Positions 25,989 to 35,353 are shown, numbered from the stretch's first letter. The stretch: 64,000 nt of DNA from Fontibacillus phaseoli (GCF_003337355.1 NZ_QPJW01000001.1:1116001-1180000); one strand, 5' to 3'. Made by a program: numbers and translations. Notes: generated by a model from the letters alone, not told the origin.

Positions 25989-26172
25989 GTTGTGTTTACC
26001 TCCAAAGTTCTTGTTTTAGTTGACCGGTTCGAAATGAAGTATAACAGGTTTAAAACTTCCTAAAATATGGGATTAGGTGCTCAATCTCTTGGTACGCAAG
26101 GGTTTGACTGCAATTATTAAAAAACGATTAAAGTTTACAAAAAAGTAAGAAATTCAGATTTTCCAATGTAAA

Positions 26173-26218
26173 AAAAAATGAAAGAACCCTTGGAATATCA
26201 AGGGTTCTTTCATTTTTT
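26173..26218 (-). terminator. strong terminator of the thiN gene
   Basis: AATGAAAGAACCCTTG pairs perfectly with CAAGGGTTCTTTCATT with A- and T-runs on both sides, so it can work in either direction; on the minus strand it follows the thiamine diphosphokinase stop. Confidence 0.9.
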
Positions 26219-26283
26219 GTACGGTAACCAAGTCGTAACGAAGAGATTACAAAAATGTTTTATTTTTAATAAACTTTGTATCT

Positions 26284-26925
26284 TTAGTCCTTACTCTGAA
26301 TGATGAGCAACAGGCCGCTTTCAATCCGGACGGTTCCTTTTCTATCGGTCAGCCGGTTGCTGATAGCAAGGGACTGTCCCATTTTCAGCGTCGCATTCTC
26401 CAGTGGGTACATGAAGCCTTCCAGATGAATGCCGGTGACTTCAGGTGTTAGCGGGAGCAGGGACACGTAAGTATAGCCCCGGTCTTCGACTTCGCAACTC
26501 GTTCCGGTGAGCGTGACATAGTTGTTGGTATCCCAAATTGCGCTATTAATTTGATGCTGCATGCCCCGAAGCATCATCTGTATGTTGGATAAAGTGTGGT
26601 CGAGTCTTGAACCAAGCACGCCGATCATTACGATATCGGCGGCGTGCCGTTCGATCGCCAGATCGAACGCCAGCTCGGTGTCGGTCAGATCTTTGTTTAC
26701 GGCATCACAGGCGATTATTTCTTTGCTGTTGTTTTTAATATGATCAAGTTCTTGAGGACTGACGGAGTCGAAATCCCCGACCGATATGTCGGGGGAGATT
26801 CCGTGTTCCACCAGAAATAAGGCTCCTCGATCAGCGCCGATAATCATGTCATCCTGGCGGATATCCTTAAGGAATTTAGGGTCAATATTACCCCCGGCAA
26901 AAATTAGCACTCGATTTCCTTCCAT
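26284..26925 (-). CDS. thiN: thiamine diphosphokinase (EC 2.7.6.2)
   Basis: ThiN converts thiamine to thiamine diphosphate, the cofactor of pyruvate dehydrogenase encoded nearby. The 213-residue protein has the family motifs GGNIDPKFL, IGADRGALFLVEHGISPDISVGDFDSV, KDLTDTELA and GVLGSRLDHTLSNIQM, then a C-terminal beta domain (SLLPLTPEVTGIHLEG and LAISNRL). All substrate-binding acidic residues are present. The start at 26925 follows AAAGGGAG; the frame stays open further upstream but that part is not family-like and overlaps the divergent gene. Confidence 0.95.
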   Translation of the reverse strand: MEGNRVLIFAGGNIDPKFLKDIRQDDMIIGADRGALFLVEHGISPDISVGDFDSVSPQELDHIKNNSKEIIACDAVNKDLTDTELAFDLAIERHAADIVMIGVLGSRLDHTLSNIQMMLRGMQHQINSAIWDTNNYVTLTGTSCEVEDRGYTYVSLLPLTPEVTGIHLEGFMYPLENATLKMGQSLAISNRLTDRKGTVRIESGLLLIIQSKD

Positions 26926-27055
26926 GCAATAACTCCCTTTCTGTTCAAAAGCCCGGTTATTACCAGTATAGTTCAGTTTTTGGGCTTGCACAATTGAAGG
27001 GGTCGGGAATACAATGGACACATCAACAGAAGAGAGAGGACAGGGGAACAAGAGA

Positions 27056-27691
27056 ATGCACTTATTCGATATATTCAGTATTATAGGAACAATCGCCTTC
27101 GCCATGTCGGGGGCGTTTGTGGCGATGGAAGAGGAATACGACATTCTCGGAGTTCTCGTTCTGGGGCTCGTCACTGCGTTCGGAGGAGGAATCGTCAGAA
27201 ATGTACTGATCGGCGTTCCGGTAACGACGCTTTGGAGTCAGGGCGATTTAATTTTGCTGGCGGTATTGTCCGTACTGGTGGCGTTCGTGCTGCCGCTGTC
27301 CTGGATTCACCATTGGAAGAAGACGGAGGCACTCTTTGATGCCATCGGTTTGTCGGCTTTCGCGATTCAAGGGGCACTTTATGCAAGTGAAATGAAACAT
27401 CCGATCAGCGCGATTCTGGTCGCGGCAGTTTTGACCGGGATCGGAGGGGGGATTATCCGGGATTTGTTGGCCGGACGAAAACCGCTTGTCCTGAGGGATG
27501 AAATTTATGCCGTATGGGCTATCATTGCCGGACTTGTCATCGGGCTTGGCATTCTTACTTCCACCGTCGGGCTCTTGCTGCTGTTTATTCTGGTCGTGTT
27601 CTTCCGCATGCTGTCCGTTCATTACAAATGGAAACTCCCCAGCCGTTCGCTTAGAACCGGAAATATCGGTACGAAATCGGAAAACGGATAA
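27056..27691 (+). CDS. TRIC-type (UPF0126) cation channel family protein
   Basis: The 211-residue integral membrane protein has about seven membrane segments and two internal repeats, each with the glycine hallmark of the family: AFGGGIVRN (first) and GIGGGIIRD (second). Bacterial members are homologues of trimeric intracellular cation channels, some of which conduct K+; physiological role in bacteria is unsettled. The ATG at 27056 lies eight bases after GGGGA. It is divergent from thiN and ends before a shared terminator. Confidence 0.9.
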   Translation: MHLFDIFSIIGTIAFAMSGAFVAMEEEYDILGVLVLGLVTAFGGGIVRNVLIGVPVTTLWSQGDLILLAVLSVLVAFVLPLSWIHHWKKTEALFDAIGLSAFAIQGALYASEMKHPISAILVAAVLTGIGGGIIRDLLAGRKPLVLRDEIYAVWAIIAGLVIGLGILTSTVGLLLLFILVVFFRMLSVHYKWKLPSRSLRTGNIGTKSENG

Positions 27692-27727
27692 AAACAATAT
27701 TATTATAAATTACTTCTATAGAAAAAG

Positions 27728-27766
27728 AAGAGGATACGGGCCTGATTTAGACCCGTATCCTCTTTA
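27728..27766. terminator. bidirectional terminator
   Basis: AAGAGGATACGGG pairs with CCCGTATCCTCTT between converging genes, with A- and T-rich flanks on both sides. Confidence 0.88.
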
Positions 27767-27770
27767 AATT

Positions 27771-28499
27771 TTAATCCAAGAAATAAACAAGCGCATCCGG
27801 CAACTCCTGCTGCCAAAATCCCCAAAGATGTTTACCGTCTTTTTCGAAGTATTTCACTTTGGCTCCGCGTTCCTCCAATAATTCCTTGGCCTGGCGATTT
27901 AATTCCACAAAATTGTAAGTTCCCGTATCGGTGGTGTACTGCTGTTCCTGTAATCCTACAATCATATATAGGGAAAGGTACGATAAATCCTCCTCGGAAG
28001 ATATGAGCTCAAGGGACGCATTGTAATATGCGCCGGACAAACTGATGATTTTGGAAAACAGCTTCCGGTTTTTCATAGCGAGATGAAGCGAAAACGATCC
28101 GCCGAGAGAATCCCCGGCAAGCACGCGCTGGTCCGGCTCGCGGCGAACCGGATAATTGCGCTCTACAAAGGGTATAATTTCTTCAGTAATACAGGTGCAG
28201 TAGGCCTCAAACCGATTGCCGAAAGGAGCGTATTCTTCTGTGCGGATGGAAGTATCGACTTCAATGCCGACGATGATGAAAGGTTCGATTCCTTCGTCCA
28301 GAATCAGCCGGTTCGCGTGAGTGGCGATGCGGCCGAAGTTGAAAAATTCTTCTCCGTCCTGACAATAAACGACAGGATAACTCAAAATTTCGTTGTAGCC
28401 GGGAGGCAGATAAATGCGCAACTTCCGTTTTTCTCCCAAGCTATTGCACTCCACTTCCTCTCTAATGATCGTCCGTTTCAAATACCGGGAATCCGTCAT
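27771..28499 (-). CDS. esterase-D/enterochelin-esterase-like alpha/beta hydrolase
   Basis: This 242-residue cytoplasmic protein belongs to the esterase family PF00756. Evidence is the start pattern RKLRIYLPPGYNE, YPVVYCQDGEEFF, the nucleophile elbow GDSLGGSFSLHLA (Ser) and a C-terminal catalytic His in DGKHLWGFWQQEL. Acidic partner candidates lie in SLYMIVGLQEQQYTTDTG. No signal peptide is present. Family members hydrolyse siderophore esters or carry out general acyl ester cleavage; no siderophore gene is near, so the substrate is unknown. It is transcribed away from the pdh operon. Confidence 0.88.
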   Translation of the reverse strand: MTDSRYLKRTIIREEVECNSLGEKRKLRIYLPPGYNEILSYPVVYCQDGEEFFNFGRIATHANRLILDEGIEPFIIVGIEVDTSIRTEEYAPFGNRFEAYCTCITEEIIPFVERNYPVRREPDQRVLAGDSLGGSFSLHLAMKNRKLFSKIISLSGAYYNASLELISSEEDLSYLSLYMIVGLQEQQYTTDTGTYNFVELNRQAKELLEERGAKVKYFEKDGKHLWGFWQQELPDALVYFLD

Positions 28500-28651
28500 A
28501 TTTTGGCACGCTCCTTGGGGTTCTATTTTTGCTTTTGACCTCTTATTAAGTTAAGATAACCGTTGGAGAGGTAAACGCATACACTTTTAATACGGAAATT
28601 GTGTTACATAATTATGTTCTGTCTGTTATACAAACAAAAATAAATAATCAA

Positions 28652-28686
28652 GTCATTTCAGCGCAATTCCTTTGACTAAATGACTG
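28652..28686. promoter_or_regulatory. dyad overlapping the pdh -35 box, candidate operator
   Basis: AGTCATTT (28652-28659) and AAATGACT (28679-28686) are exact inverted repeats 19 bases apart. The right arm begins directly after the -35 hexamer. No binding protein can be named from the sequence. Confidence 0.45.
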
Positions 28687-28702
28687 CAACAGATGTATAA
28701 TA
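28673..28702 (+). promoter_or_regulatory. pdh operon promoter
   Basis: TTGACT (28673-28678) and a perfect TATAAT (28697-28702) are separated by 18 bases, about 50 bases before the pdhA start. Confidence 0.8.
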
Positions 28703-28753
28703 ATTCTATAACAGCGGAACATGATAATCAAATATTTTGTCGAGGTGAAGAAA

Positions 28754-29821
28754 ATGAGCAAGATTCCTTATGAAGTATATACGGAGGAAGTCGAGGCTTT
28801 GTCCGTCCTTTCGCCGGAGGGTGAAATTGTAAACAAAGATAAAGTCCCGAACTTGACAGATGATCAATTGAAAGAACTAATGTACCGTATGGTATTTACC
28901 CGTACTTGGGATGAGCGTGCCATTAACCTGGGACGTCAAGGACGCCTCGGTTTCTATGCTCCGGTTTCCGGACAAGAAGCTACGATGGTAGGCAGTGAAT
29001 TTGCGTTGGACAAGAATGACTTCGTTTGCCCGGGTTACCGCGATATGCCGCAGCTCGTATGGCATGGTCTTCCGCTTTATCAAGCATTCCTATATTCCCG
29101 CGGTCATCAACACGGCGGCCAAATTCCGGAAGGCGTCAATGTACTTATGCCTCAAATTATTATCGGCGCTCAAGTTCTTCATGCCATGGGGATCGCCATG
29201 GGTTATAAATTGAAGAAACAAAAACAAGTCGCCATTACTTACACAGGGGACGGCGGTTCGTCCGAAGGCGATTTCTACGAAGCGCTGAACTATGCTGGAG
29301 TATTCAAGCTTCCGGTTATTTTCTTTGTGCAAAATAACGGTTATGCCATCACGACTCCATTCTCCAAACAAACGGCTGCTCTTTCGATCGCCCACAAAGC
29401 GATTGCTGCCGGGATCCGTGGCGTGAAAATCGACGGGATGGACGTGTTCGCGGTCATCAGCGCGGTTCAAGAAGCGGCTGAACGTGCCCGCAACGGAGAA
29501 GGCGCTACCTTGATTGAAGCGGTCACTTACCGTTTCCGTCCGCATTCCTTGTCCGATGATACAAGCAAATACCGGACGAAAGAAGAAGAAGGACAATGGA
29601 GCGAGAAAGATCCGATTGCCCGTCTTGCCAAATATCTGGAGAAGAAAGGCCTCTGGACCGACGAAGAAACGGCTCGTGTTAAAGAAGAAGCTAAGGCGAA
29701 AGTCAACGAACAAATCAAGAAGGCCGAACAAACCGAGAAAATGAGCGTTTCCGGTCTGATTGACAGCATGTTCGAACAAACGCCTAAACATCTTGAAGAA
29801 CAAAAAGCCGATTTTAAATAA
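28754..29821 (+). CDS. pdhA: pyruvate dehydrogenase E1 component, alpha subunit (EC 1.2.4.1)
   Basis: E1 alpha binds thiamine diphosphate and, with E1 beta, decarboxylates pyruvate. The 355-residue protein has the TPP-binding GDGGSSEGDFYEALNYAGVFKLPVIFFVQNN (GDG to NN motif), the substrate-region FYAPVSGQEA and the regulatory-loop region YRFRPHSLSDDTSKYRTKEE. The C-terminus is Lys/Glu-rich. The start at 28754 follows GAGGTGAAG; family N-termini agree. It is first of four genes in the order alpha, beta, E2, E3, with strong codon bias that also leaves long antisense frames open. Confidence 0.97.
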   Translation: MSKIPYEVYTEEVEALSVLSPEGEIVNKDKVPNLTDDQLKELMYRMVFTRTWDERAINLGRQGRLGFYAPVSGQEATMVGSEFALDKNDFVCPGYRDMPQLVWHGLPLYQAFLYSRGHQHGGQIPEGVNVLMPQIIIGAQVLHAMGIAMGYKLKKQKQVAITYTGDGGSSEGDFYEALNYAGVFKLPVIFFVQNNGYAITTPFSKQTAALSIAHKAIAAGIRGVKIDGMDVFAVISAVQEAAERARNGEGATLIEAVTYRFRPHSLSDDTSKYRTKEEEGQWSEKDPIARLAKYLEKKGLWTDEETARVKEEAKAKVNEQIKKAEQTEKMSVSGLIDSMFEQTPKHLEEQKADFK

Positions 29822-29857
29822 GCCTTGAAGAAGTTCTAATGAGGAGGATATGAAGCA

Positions 29858-30838
29858 ATGGCACAAATGAATATGAAAGAAGCAATCCGCGATGGTATGC
29901 GCGTAGAGTTGAATCGGGATCAAAACGTCCTGCTTTTCGGGGAAGACGTAGGTAATGTCGGCGGGGTATTCCGCGTAACGGAAGGTTTGCAAAAAGAATT
30001 CGGCGAAGATCGCGTATTCGATACGCCGCTGGCCGAATCCGCCATCGGCGGGATGGCGGTGGGCCTCGGGATTCAAGGATTCCGTCCTGTTGCCGAAATC
30101 CAGTTCGTCGGCTTTATCTTCGAGGCTTTGGACCAAATTTTGGTGCAAGCGGCACGGATGCGTTACCGTTCCGGCGGCCGTTACCATGCGCCGATCGTGT
30201 TCCGTACTCCTTACGGCGGCGGCGTAAAAGCGGCCGAGCTGCATACGGACGCCCTGGAAGGTTTGATTGCGCAAACTCCGGGTATTAAACTGGTAATCCC
30301 TTCGAACCCGTATGATGCCAAAGGCCTCATGATCTCCGCGATCCGCGACAACGATCCAGTATTCTTCATGGAGCATCTTAATCTGTACCATGCATTCCGC
30401 ACCGAAGTGCCGGAAGGCGAATATACCGTCGAACTGGGCAAAGCCAACGTGGTTCGCGAAGGTTCCGATGTGACGATCATCGCTTACGGCATGATGGTTC
30501 ACACCGCTGTAAAAGCTGCGGAAGAACTTGAAAAAACAAAAGGCATCAAAGCCGAAGTCATCGATCTTCGTACCTTGGTACCGCTGGATATCGATACAAT
30601 TCTGACATCCGTCAAGAAAACAAACCGCGCGATCGTCGTGCAAGAAGCACAAAGATCCGCCGGTATGGCAGCTGAAATCATCGCTCAAATCAATGAAAAG
30701 GCAATTCTTCATTTGGAAGCGCCGGTTCTCCGCATTACGCCTCCGGATACCGTTTATCCGTTCGCGCAAATCGAAGATCAATGGCTTCCTACTCCGGCCC
30801 GCATCATTGACGGCGTAAACAAAGTTCTTGAATTTTAA
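29858..30838 (+). CDS. pdhB: pyruvate dehydrogenase E1 component, beta subunit
   Basis: This transketolase-like subunit completes the E1 active site. The 326-residue sequence shows [74 protein letters not shown] and the C-terminal [13 protein letters not shown] and [16 protein letters not shown], all typical of pyruvate-type E1 beta. Length is normal for the family. It is 36 bases after pdhA with AGGAGG upstream. Confidence 0.97.
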   Translation: MAQMNMKEAIRDGMRVELNRDQNVLLFGEDVGNVGGVFRVTEGLQKEFGEDRVFDTPLAESAIGGMAVGLGIQGFRPVAEIQFVGFIFEALDQILVQAARMRYRSGGRYHAPIVFRTPYGGGVKAAELHTDALEGLIAQTPGIKLVIPSNPYDAKGLMISAIRDNDPVFFMEHLNLYHAFRTEVPEGEYTVELGKANVVREGSDVTIIAYGMMVHTAVKAAEELEKTKGIKAEVIDLRTLVPLDIDTILTSVKKTNRAIVVQEAQRSAGMAAEIIAQINEKAILHLEAPVLRITPPDTVYPFAQIEDQWLPTPARIIDGVNKVLEF

Positions 30839-30882
30839 TTGACTCTTACTTTTAAAACTATGGATAACAGGAGGTCTTCCAG

Positions 30883-32205
30883 GTGGCAAAATTTGAATAT
30901 CGCTTCCCAGAGCTGGGCGAAGGTTTGCATGAAGGCGAAATTATCAAAATGCATATCAAAGCCGGCGATAAAGTTACAGACGAAGATATCGTGATGGAGG
31001 TACAGAACGACAAGGCGGTCATTGAAGTACCTTGTCCGGTAAACGGTACGGTGCTCGAAGTGTTCGGTTCCGACGGTGCCGTATTCCGCGTAGGTCAAGT
31101 AGTTGCGGTTATCGATGCAGAAGGCGACGTTCCTGAACAGGAACCGGCTCATGAAGAAGCTAACGCACAAGAAGCCGATGCAGCTAAGGGCGGAGCCGAT
31201 ACGAAGGATTCTCCTGCAGCTTCCAGCCCGGCCGATGCTAAAGAAGGCGGCGCAAACGGCGCGGCAGCACCAGCTGCTCCGAACCGTGAAGTGCTTGCTA
31301 CGCCTAGCGTACGCAAATTTGCCCGCGAGCAAGGCATCGATATTGCACAAGTAACCGGCACAGGCAACGCCGGCAAGATTACCCGTGAAGACGTGGAAGG
31401 CTTCAAAAACGGCGGCGCGGCAGCAGCGCCTGCAGCTGCAAGCAGCAAAGATGAAGCAGCGACTGCAACAACAGCACCGGCAGCTTCGGCAGTCAGCGTA
31501 AGCGCAGAAGAAGAACGCGTACCGTTCAAGGGTATCCGCAAAGCGATTTCGAACGCCATGGTGAAATCCGCATACACGGCTCCTCATGTAACGATCATGG
31601 ACGAAGTGGACGTTACCGAATTGGTTGCTTTCCGTACTCGCATGAAACCGATCGCCGAGAAGAAGGGCATCAAAGTCACTTACTTGCCGTTCATCGTGAA
31701 GGCACTCGTAGCGGCTTCCCGTCAATTCCCGGCGCTGAACGCTTCGATCGACGAGGAAAACAACGAAATTGTATACAAGAAACATTACGATATCGGGATT
31801 GCTACCGATACGGATAACGGCTTGATCGTTCCGGTGATCAAAGATGCCGACCGCAAGAGCATTTGGATGATCGCCGACGCTATCCGTGATCTGGCAGCCC
31901 GCGGCCGTGACGGCAAGCTGTCCGCAAACGAAATGAAGGGCAGTACGATTTCGATTTCGAACATCGGTTCCGCCGGCGGCATGTTCTTTACTCCGATCAT
32001 CAACTACCCTGAAGTAGCGATCCTGGGTACGGGCCGCATCAGCGAAAAACCGGTCGTGAAAAACGGCGAAATCGTGGTCGCTCCGGTCATGGCCCTGTCG
32101 CTCAGCTTCGACCACCGTCTCATCGACGGCGCAACGGCTCAAAACTTCATGAACTATATCAAACAGCTGCTCGCCAACCCTGAGCTGCTCGTTATGGAGG
32201 TGTAA
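30883..32205 (+). CDS. pdhC: dihydrolipoyl acetyltransferase, E2 of pyruvate dehydrogenase (EC 2.3.1.12)
   Basis: The core protein of 440 residues has one lipoyl domain (1-80; lipoylated Lys44 in QNDKAVIE), an Ala/Pro/Glu-rich linker, a peripheral subunit-binding domain (about 128-165; ATPSVRKFAREQGIDIAQVTGTGNAGKITREDV), a second Ala-rich linker and the catalytic domain (about 210-440; FDHRLIDGA with catalytic His and Asp). It starts at GTG nine bases after AGGAGG. Low-complexity linkers act as swinging arms and explain the repetitive GC-rich stretch at 31150-31500. Confidence 0.97.
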   Translation: MAKFEYRFPELGEGLHEGEIIKMHIKAGDKVTDEDIVMEVQNDKAVIEVPCPVNGTVLEVFGSDGAVFRVGQVVAVIDAEGDVPEQEPAHEEANAQEADAAKGGADTKDSPAASSPADAKEGGANGAAAPAAPNREVLATPSVRKFAREQGIDIAQVTGTGNAGKITREDVEGFKNGGAAAAPAAASSKDEAATATTAPAASAVSVSAEEERVPFKGIRKAISNAMVKSAYTAPHVTIMDEVDVTELVAFRTRMKPIAEKKGIKVTYLPFIVKALVAASRQFPALNASIDEENNEIVYKKHYDIGIATDTDNGLIVPVIKDADRKSIWMIADAIRDLAARGRDGKLSANEMKGSTISISNIGSAGGMFFTPIINYPEVAILGTGRISEKPVVKNGEIVVAPVMALSLSFDHRLIDGATAQNFMNYIKQLLANPELLVMEV

Positions 32206-32209
32206 CAAC

Positions 32210-33625
32210 ATGGTAGTAGGAGACGCTTCTCTGGATATTGATACATTGGTTGTAGGTGCCGGTCCCGGCGGATATGTGGCGGCCATTCGTGCCGCCCAAC
32301 TGGGCCAAAAAGTAATCATCGTGGACAAATCGGAACTCGGCGGCGTGTGCTTGAACCGCGGTTGTATTCCGTCCAAAGCTTTGATTTCCGCAGCGCACCA
32401 ATATGAGTCCGCTCAACATGGTGAAGCATTCGGGATTACGGCGGAGAACGTGAAAGTGGACTTCTCCAAGACTCAAGACTTCAAAAACGGCGTCGTCAAA
32501 AAAATGACTCAAGGCGTAAGCGGCTTGCTCAAAGGCAACAAAGTAGAAGTGTTCAGCGGTGAAGTGATGTTCATCAATGAAAACGAAGCCCGTGCCTTCA
32601 ACGATCATGAATCGCCGCGTTACCGTTTCAAACATTGCATTTTGGCGACCGGATCCCGTCCGATCGAACTGAAGCCTTTCCCATTTGGTGGACGCATCTT
32701 GTCCTCGACCGAAGCTTTGGAACTGCCGGAAATTCCTGGCAGCCTGATCGTTATCGGCGGCGGCTACATCGGCGCCGAACTGGGCCAAATGTTCTCGAAA
32801 TTCGGCACAAAAGTTACGATTATCGAAGGCATGGATTCCGTACTTGCAGGTTTTGATAAAGATATGACCCGTCTTGTAACCAAGAGCATGGAAAAAACGG
32901 GCATCGAAATCATCACTAACGCAAAAGCTGAGAGTGCTGAGCAAACCGACAAGAACGTTACCGTGAAATACTCCGTAAACGGCGAAAACAAAGAAGTTAC
33001 AGCAGATTACTTGCTCGTAACGGTTGGCCGTCGTCCAAACACCGATGGCGACCTCGGCCTTGATCTGGCCGGTATTGATCTGACGGATCGCGGTCTGGTC
33101 AAAGTCGACCACCAAGGCCGTACCAGCAACCCGAACGTCTTTGCCATCGGCGATATCGTGGCAGGACCAGCATTGGCCCACAAAGCTTCTTACGAAGGTA
33201 AAGTGGCTGCCGAAGTCATCTCCGGGCTTCCGTCCGTGGTGGACTACAAAGCTATTCCTGCTGTCGTCTTCACCGATCCTGAATGCTCCAGCGTGGGCTA
33301 CACGGAAAAAGAAGCGAAAGAAAAAGGCTACAAAGTCAAAGCCGGCAAATTCCCGTTCGCGGGCAATGGTCGTGCAACTTCGCTGAATCAGCCAGACGGC
33401 TTCATTAAGATCGTAGCTAACGAAGAAAACAATGTGGTGCTTGGCGCGCAAATCGTCGGCATCGAGGCTTCCAACCTGATCGCCGAGCTCGGTCTAGCGA
33501 TTGAAATGGGTGCAACCCTGGAAGATATCTCGCTTACGATCCATGCTCACCCTACACTGGGTGAAATCGTGATGGAAACAGCCGAGTTGGTTGAAGGCCA
33601 TCCGATCCACGTGATCTCCCGTTAA
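32210..33625 (+). CDS. pdhD: dihydrolipoyl dehydrogenase, E3 (EC 1.8.1.4)
   Basis: E3 re-oxidises the lipoyl groups of E2 and makes NADH. The 471-residue flavoprotein has the FAD motif VVGAGPGGYVAAIRAAQLG, redox disulfide CLNRGC (Cys47/Cys52), NAD motif IVIGGGYIGAELG, FAD motif NVFAIGDIV and the C-terminal base HAHPTLGE (His-Glu pair). It starts four bases after the pdhC stop and ends the operon before a strong terminator. It probably also serves other lipoyl complexes. Confidence 0.98.
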   Translation: MVVGDASLDIDTLVVGAGPGGYVAAIRAAQLGQKVIIVDKSELGGVCLNRGCIPSKALISAAHQYESAQHGEAFGITAENVKVDFSKTQDFKNGVVKKMTQGVSGLLKGNKVEVFSGEVMFINENEARAFNDHESPRYRFKHCILATGSRPIELKPFPFGGRILSSTEALELPEIPGSLIVIGGGYIGAELGQMFSKFGTKVTIIEGMDSVLAGFDKDMTRLVTKSMEKTGIEIITNAKAESAEQTDKNVTVKYSVNGENKEVTADYLLVTVGRRPNTDGDLGLDLAGIDLTDRGLVKVDHQGRTSNPNVFAIGDIVAGPALAHKASYEGKVAAEVISGLPSVVDYKAIPAVVFTDPECSSVGYTEKEAKEKGYKVKAGKFPFAGNGRATSLNQPDGFIKIVANEENNVVLGAQIVGIEASNLIAELGLAIEMGATLEDISLTIHAHPTLGEIVMETAELVEGHPIHVISR

Positions 33626-33689
33626 TATTTGATTTCTCACTCCGAACTGCTTAACTTTGGTAGCCAGGAGTTCTCCTAAGCTTATTGAT

Positions 33690-33727
33690 AGGGCAAGACC
33701 GAATACAGTCGGTCTTGCCCTTTTTTT
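33690..33727 (+). terminator. pdh operon terminator
   Basis: AGGGCAAGACCG pairs with CGGTCTTGCCCT, followed by seven T. Confidence 0.93.
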
Positions 33728-33741
33728 AATTGCTATAATGT

Positions 33742-33954
33742 TCAACCAGGTTTTGCGCTTTTGATTAATGGCTTCGGTACCCAGTTGAAAAAAAAGTTCG
33801 CCGTAAATTCTATCTCGCTCAGGTCGATCTCAGCCTCGATAACTCCGGCTTCTTTGCTAATACTCTTTATATGCGGTTCAAGCCATCGCTGGCTTTTGCA
33901 TTGTCGCATTCCTTCTCCGGTCAACTCGACATAAAGGCGGACCGGCGTCTTCAT
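33742..33954 (-). pseudogene. C-terminal remnant of a WYL-domain transcription regulator
   Basis: This 70-codon frame reads like the last third of a WYL/YafY-type regulator: PVRLYVELTGEGMRQCKSQRW, EAEIDLSEIEFTANFFF, and a PKPLIKS end where members have EPxELR. No winged helix or WYL core precedes it in this frame; the upstream DNA (33955-34218) is broken by stops. Thus it appears to be a decayed gene at the border between the housekeeping pdh operon and the LacI-controlled cassette. The similarity is by eye and modest. Confidence 0.4.
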
Positions 33955-34218
33955 TTCATTAGAACGCTTTAGCTATTCATTCAGCATCATCGGGACGAGA
34001 AGTTTGACGAGCGGACAACCGGGCTCCATTTGCGAGATGAGGAGAGCCGAACCTGTCATTGCACCTATCCCGATTTTTTCATTTTCGAAATAAAAACGGT
34101 TTTACAATCCTCGAGCCAAGAATGACATATATCGGAAAGCCGAACTGCGTGATAAATTTCCCAAGCGGTGCAGGATATTGCCTGTTTGATCTTTTTTCCT
34201 CCTTTAGTTAAAAAAGTG
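33955..34218. other. non-coding junction between regulator remnant and lacI-type gene
   Basis: No convincing gene is present. A minus-strand frame of 28 codons at 33973-34059 (MTGSALLISQMEPGCPLVK) could be another decayed piece but matches no family I know and has no ribosome site. The region ends where the promoter of the LacI-type gene begins. Confidence 0.4.
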
Positions 34219-34272
34219 TTTACAAATAAAAATACCGATGGTACACTCAATTTGTAAAAACGTTATTATGAA
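34219..34272 (+). promoter_or_regulatory. promoter and operator of the LacI-type gene
   Basis: TTTACA (34219-34224) and TACACT (34242-34247) are 17 bases apart. A 22-base site at 34251-34272 (TTTGTAAAAACG then TTATTATGAA), overlapping the expected start of transcription, matches the inverted form of the two operators before the catabolic genes at 20 of 22 positions, pointing to autorepression. Confidence 0.75.
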
Positions 34273-34342
34273 GCTTGGTTAAAGCTTGGTTGATGATTTT
34301 GCCAACCGGGAAAATGAGTTTGCAGGAACGAGAGGGACGAAT

Positions 34343-35353
34343 ATGTACAAGCCGCTTACGATCAAAGATGTAGCGAAAAAGGCGAAGGTCTCGGTATCCA
34401 CCGTCTCCAGGGTTATCAATGGACTTGATCGCGTGAAGCCGGAAACTCACCGCAGAGTTATGGAAGCAATCGAAGAGTTGAATTTCGTGCCTGACAAGAC
34501 AGCGGTATCTATGGTGAAGAAAGAGACGAAAACTATTGTATTGCTCGTGCCGGATACGATGAACCCCTTCTATACGGCGGTCATTCAAGGCGCGGAGAAT
34601 GAAGCAAGGAAAGACGGATATCTGCTGTTTGTTTGCTCCTCTAATGATGACCCTCAAACAGAAGAGTCCTACATCAATGAGTTAATCAGTAAAAATGTGG
34701 ATGGTTTCATTATCATTCCTTGCCAAAACAGCCATCTTGCTTACTCGCAGATTCAGAAGCCGATTGTTTTTGTTGATCGCAATTACTTAATTAATCTTAA
34801 CCACAGCGTAACGATCGATAACTTCGGAGGCTCGTATCAGGCAGCGCAGCATTTAATCGATTACGGTCATGAGAGAATAGCCATTATCTATGGAGAAACG
34901 CTATACCTCAATCAGAAAGAACGCTATTGGGGATTCGAACGGGCGCTCCGTGATCATGGGCTTCCTGTAAGCGCTTCCTATGTGAAAGAAGGTGATTGGC
35001 TGGAGGAGCATGGCTATAAGTCTACGATGGAGTTGCTGTCTCTTGACAATCCGCCAACCGCTATATTCGCGGCCAACAACTTGATTTGCAAAGGCTCGAT
35101 TAAAGCGGTCAGAGATTTGAAGCTTAAGCTTGCCGAGGACATTTCATTAGTTGGATTTGACGATCATGAGCTGGCAAGCTTTATGATACCGCCTGTTACC
35201 GTGATTGATCGACCCAATTTGGAAATGGGAAAAGCCGCGGCGGAAATATTGCTGAGAAGCCTAAAAAGTAAAAACTCCGAGCAGGCAGGTCAGAAGGTTG
35301 TTCTGGGGACGTCGTTGATCGAGCGGAGTTCAGTAAAGAAAATAAAAAAGTAA
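34343..35353 (+). CDS. LacI-family transcriptional regulator
   Basis: The 336-residue regulator has an N-terminal LacI helix-turn-helix (LTIKDVAKKAKVSVSTVSRVINGLDRVKPETHRRVMEAI), a hinge helix (VPDKTAVSMVKKET) and a periplasmic-binding-protein-like effector domain (about 62-336; VPDTMNPFYTAVIQGAE, VDGFIIIP, FVDRN, AIFAANN, SLVGFDDHELASFMIPPVT). The effector is probably the sugar carried by the transporter encoded downstream. The start at 34343 follows GAGAGGGAC. Three copies of a palindrome flank the gene, one at its own promoter and two in front of the catabolic operon, which makes a local repressor loop likely. Confidence 0.93.
   Translation: MYKPLTIKDVAKKAKVSVSTVSRVINGLDRVKPETHRRVMEAIEELNFVPDKTAVSMVKKETKTIVLLVPDTMNPFYTAVIQGAENEARKDGYLLFVCSSNDDPQTEESYINELISKNVDGFIIIPCQNSHLAYSQIQKPIVFVDRNYLINLNHSVTIDNFGGSYQAAQHLIDYGHERIAIIYGETLYLNQKERYWGFERALRDHGLPVSASYVKEGDWLEEHGYKSTMELLSLDNPPTAIFAANNLICKGSIKAVRDLKLKLAEDISLVGFDDHELASFMIPPVTVIDRPNLEMGKAAAEILLRSLKSKNSEQAGQKVVLGTSLIERSSVKKIKK

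Noticed and set aside
29090-30889. Long open frame antisense to pdhA and pdhB
   Set aside because: It mirrors the codon bias of the strongly biased pdh genes, has no ribosome site or known domain, and similar antisense frames occur over pdhC and pdhD.
31150-31500. Repeat-like GC-rich Ala/Pro/Glu codon stretch
   Set aside because: It encodes the flexible linkers of the E2 acetyltransferase, not a DNA repeat element.
30835-33451. Two long antisense frames over pdhC and pdhD, rich in Cys, Arg and Phe
   Set aside because: Composition is that of reversed Ala/Glu/Lys-rich coding sequence; the sense genes are certain.
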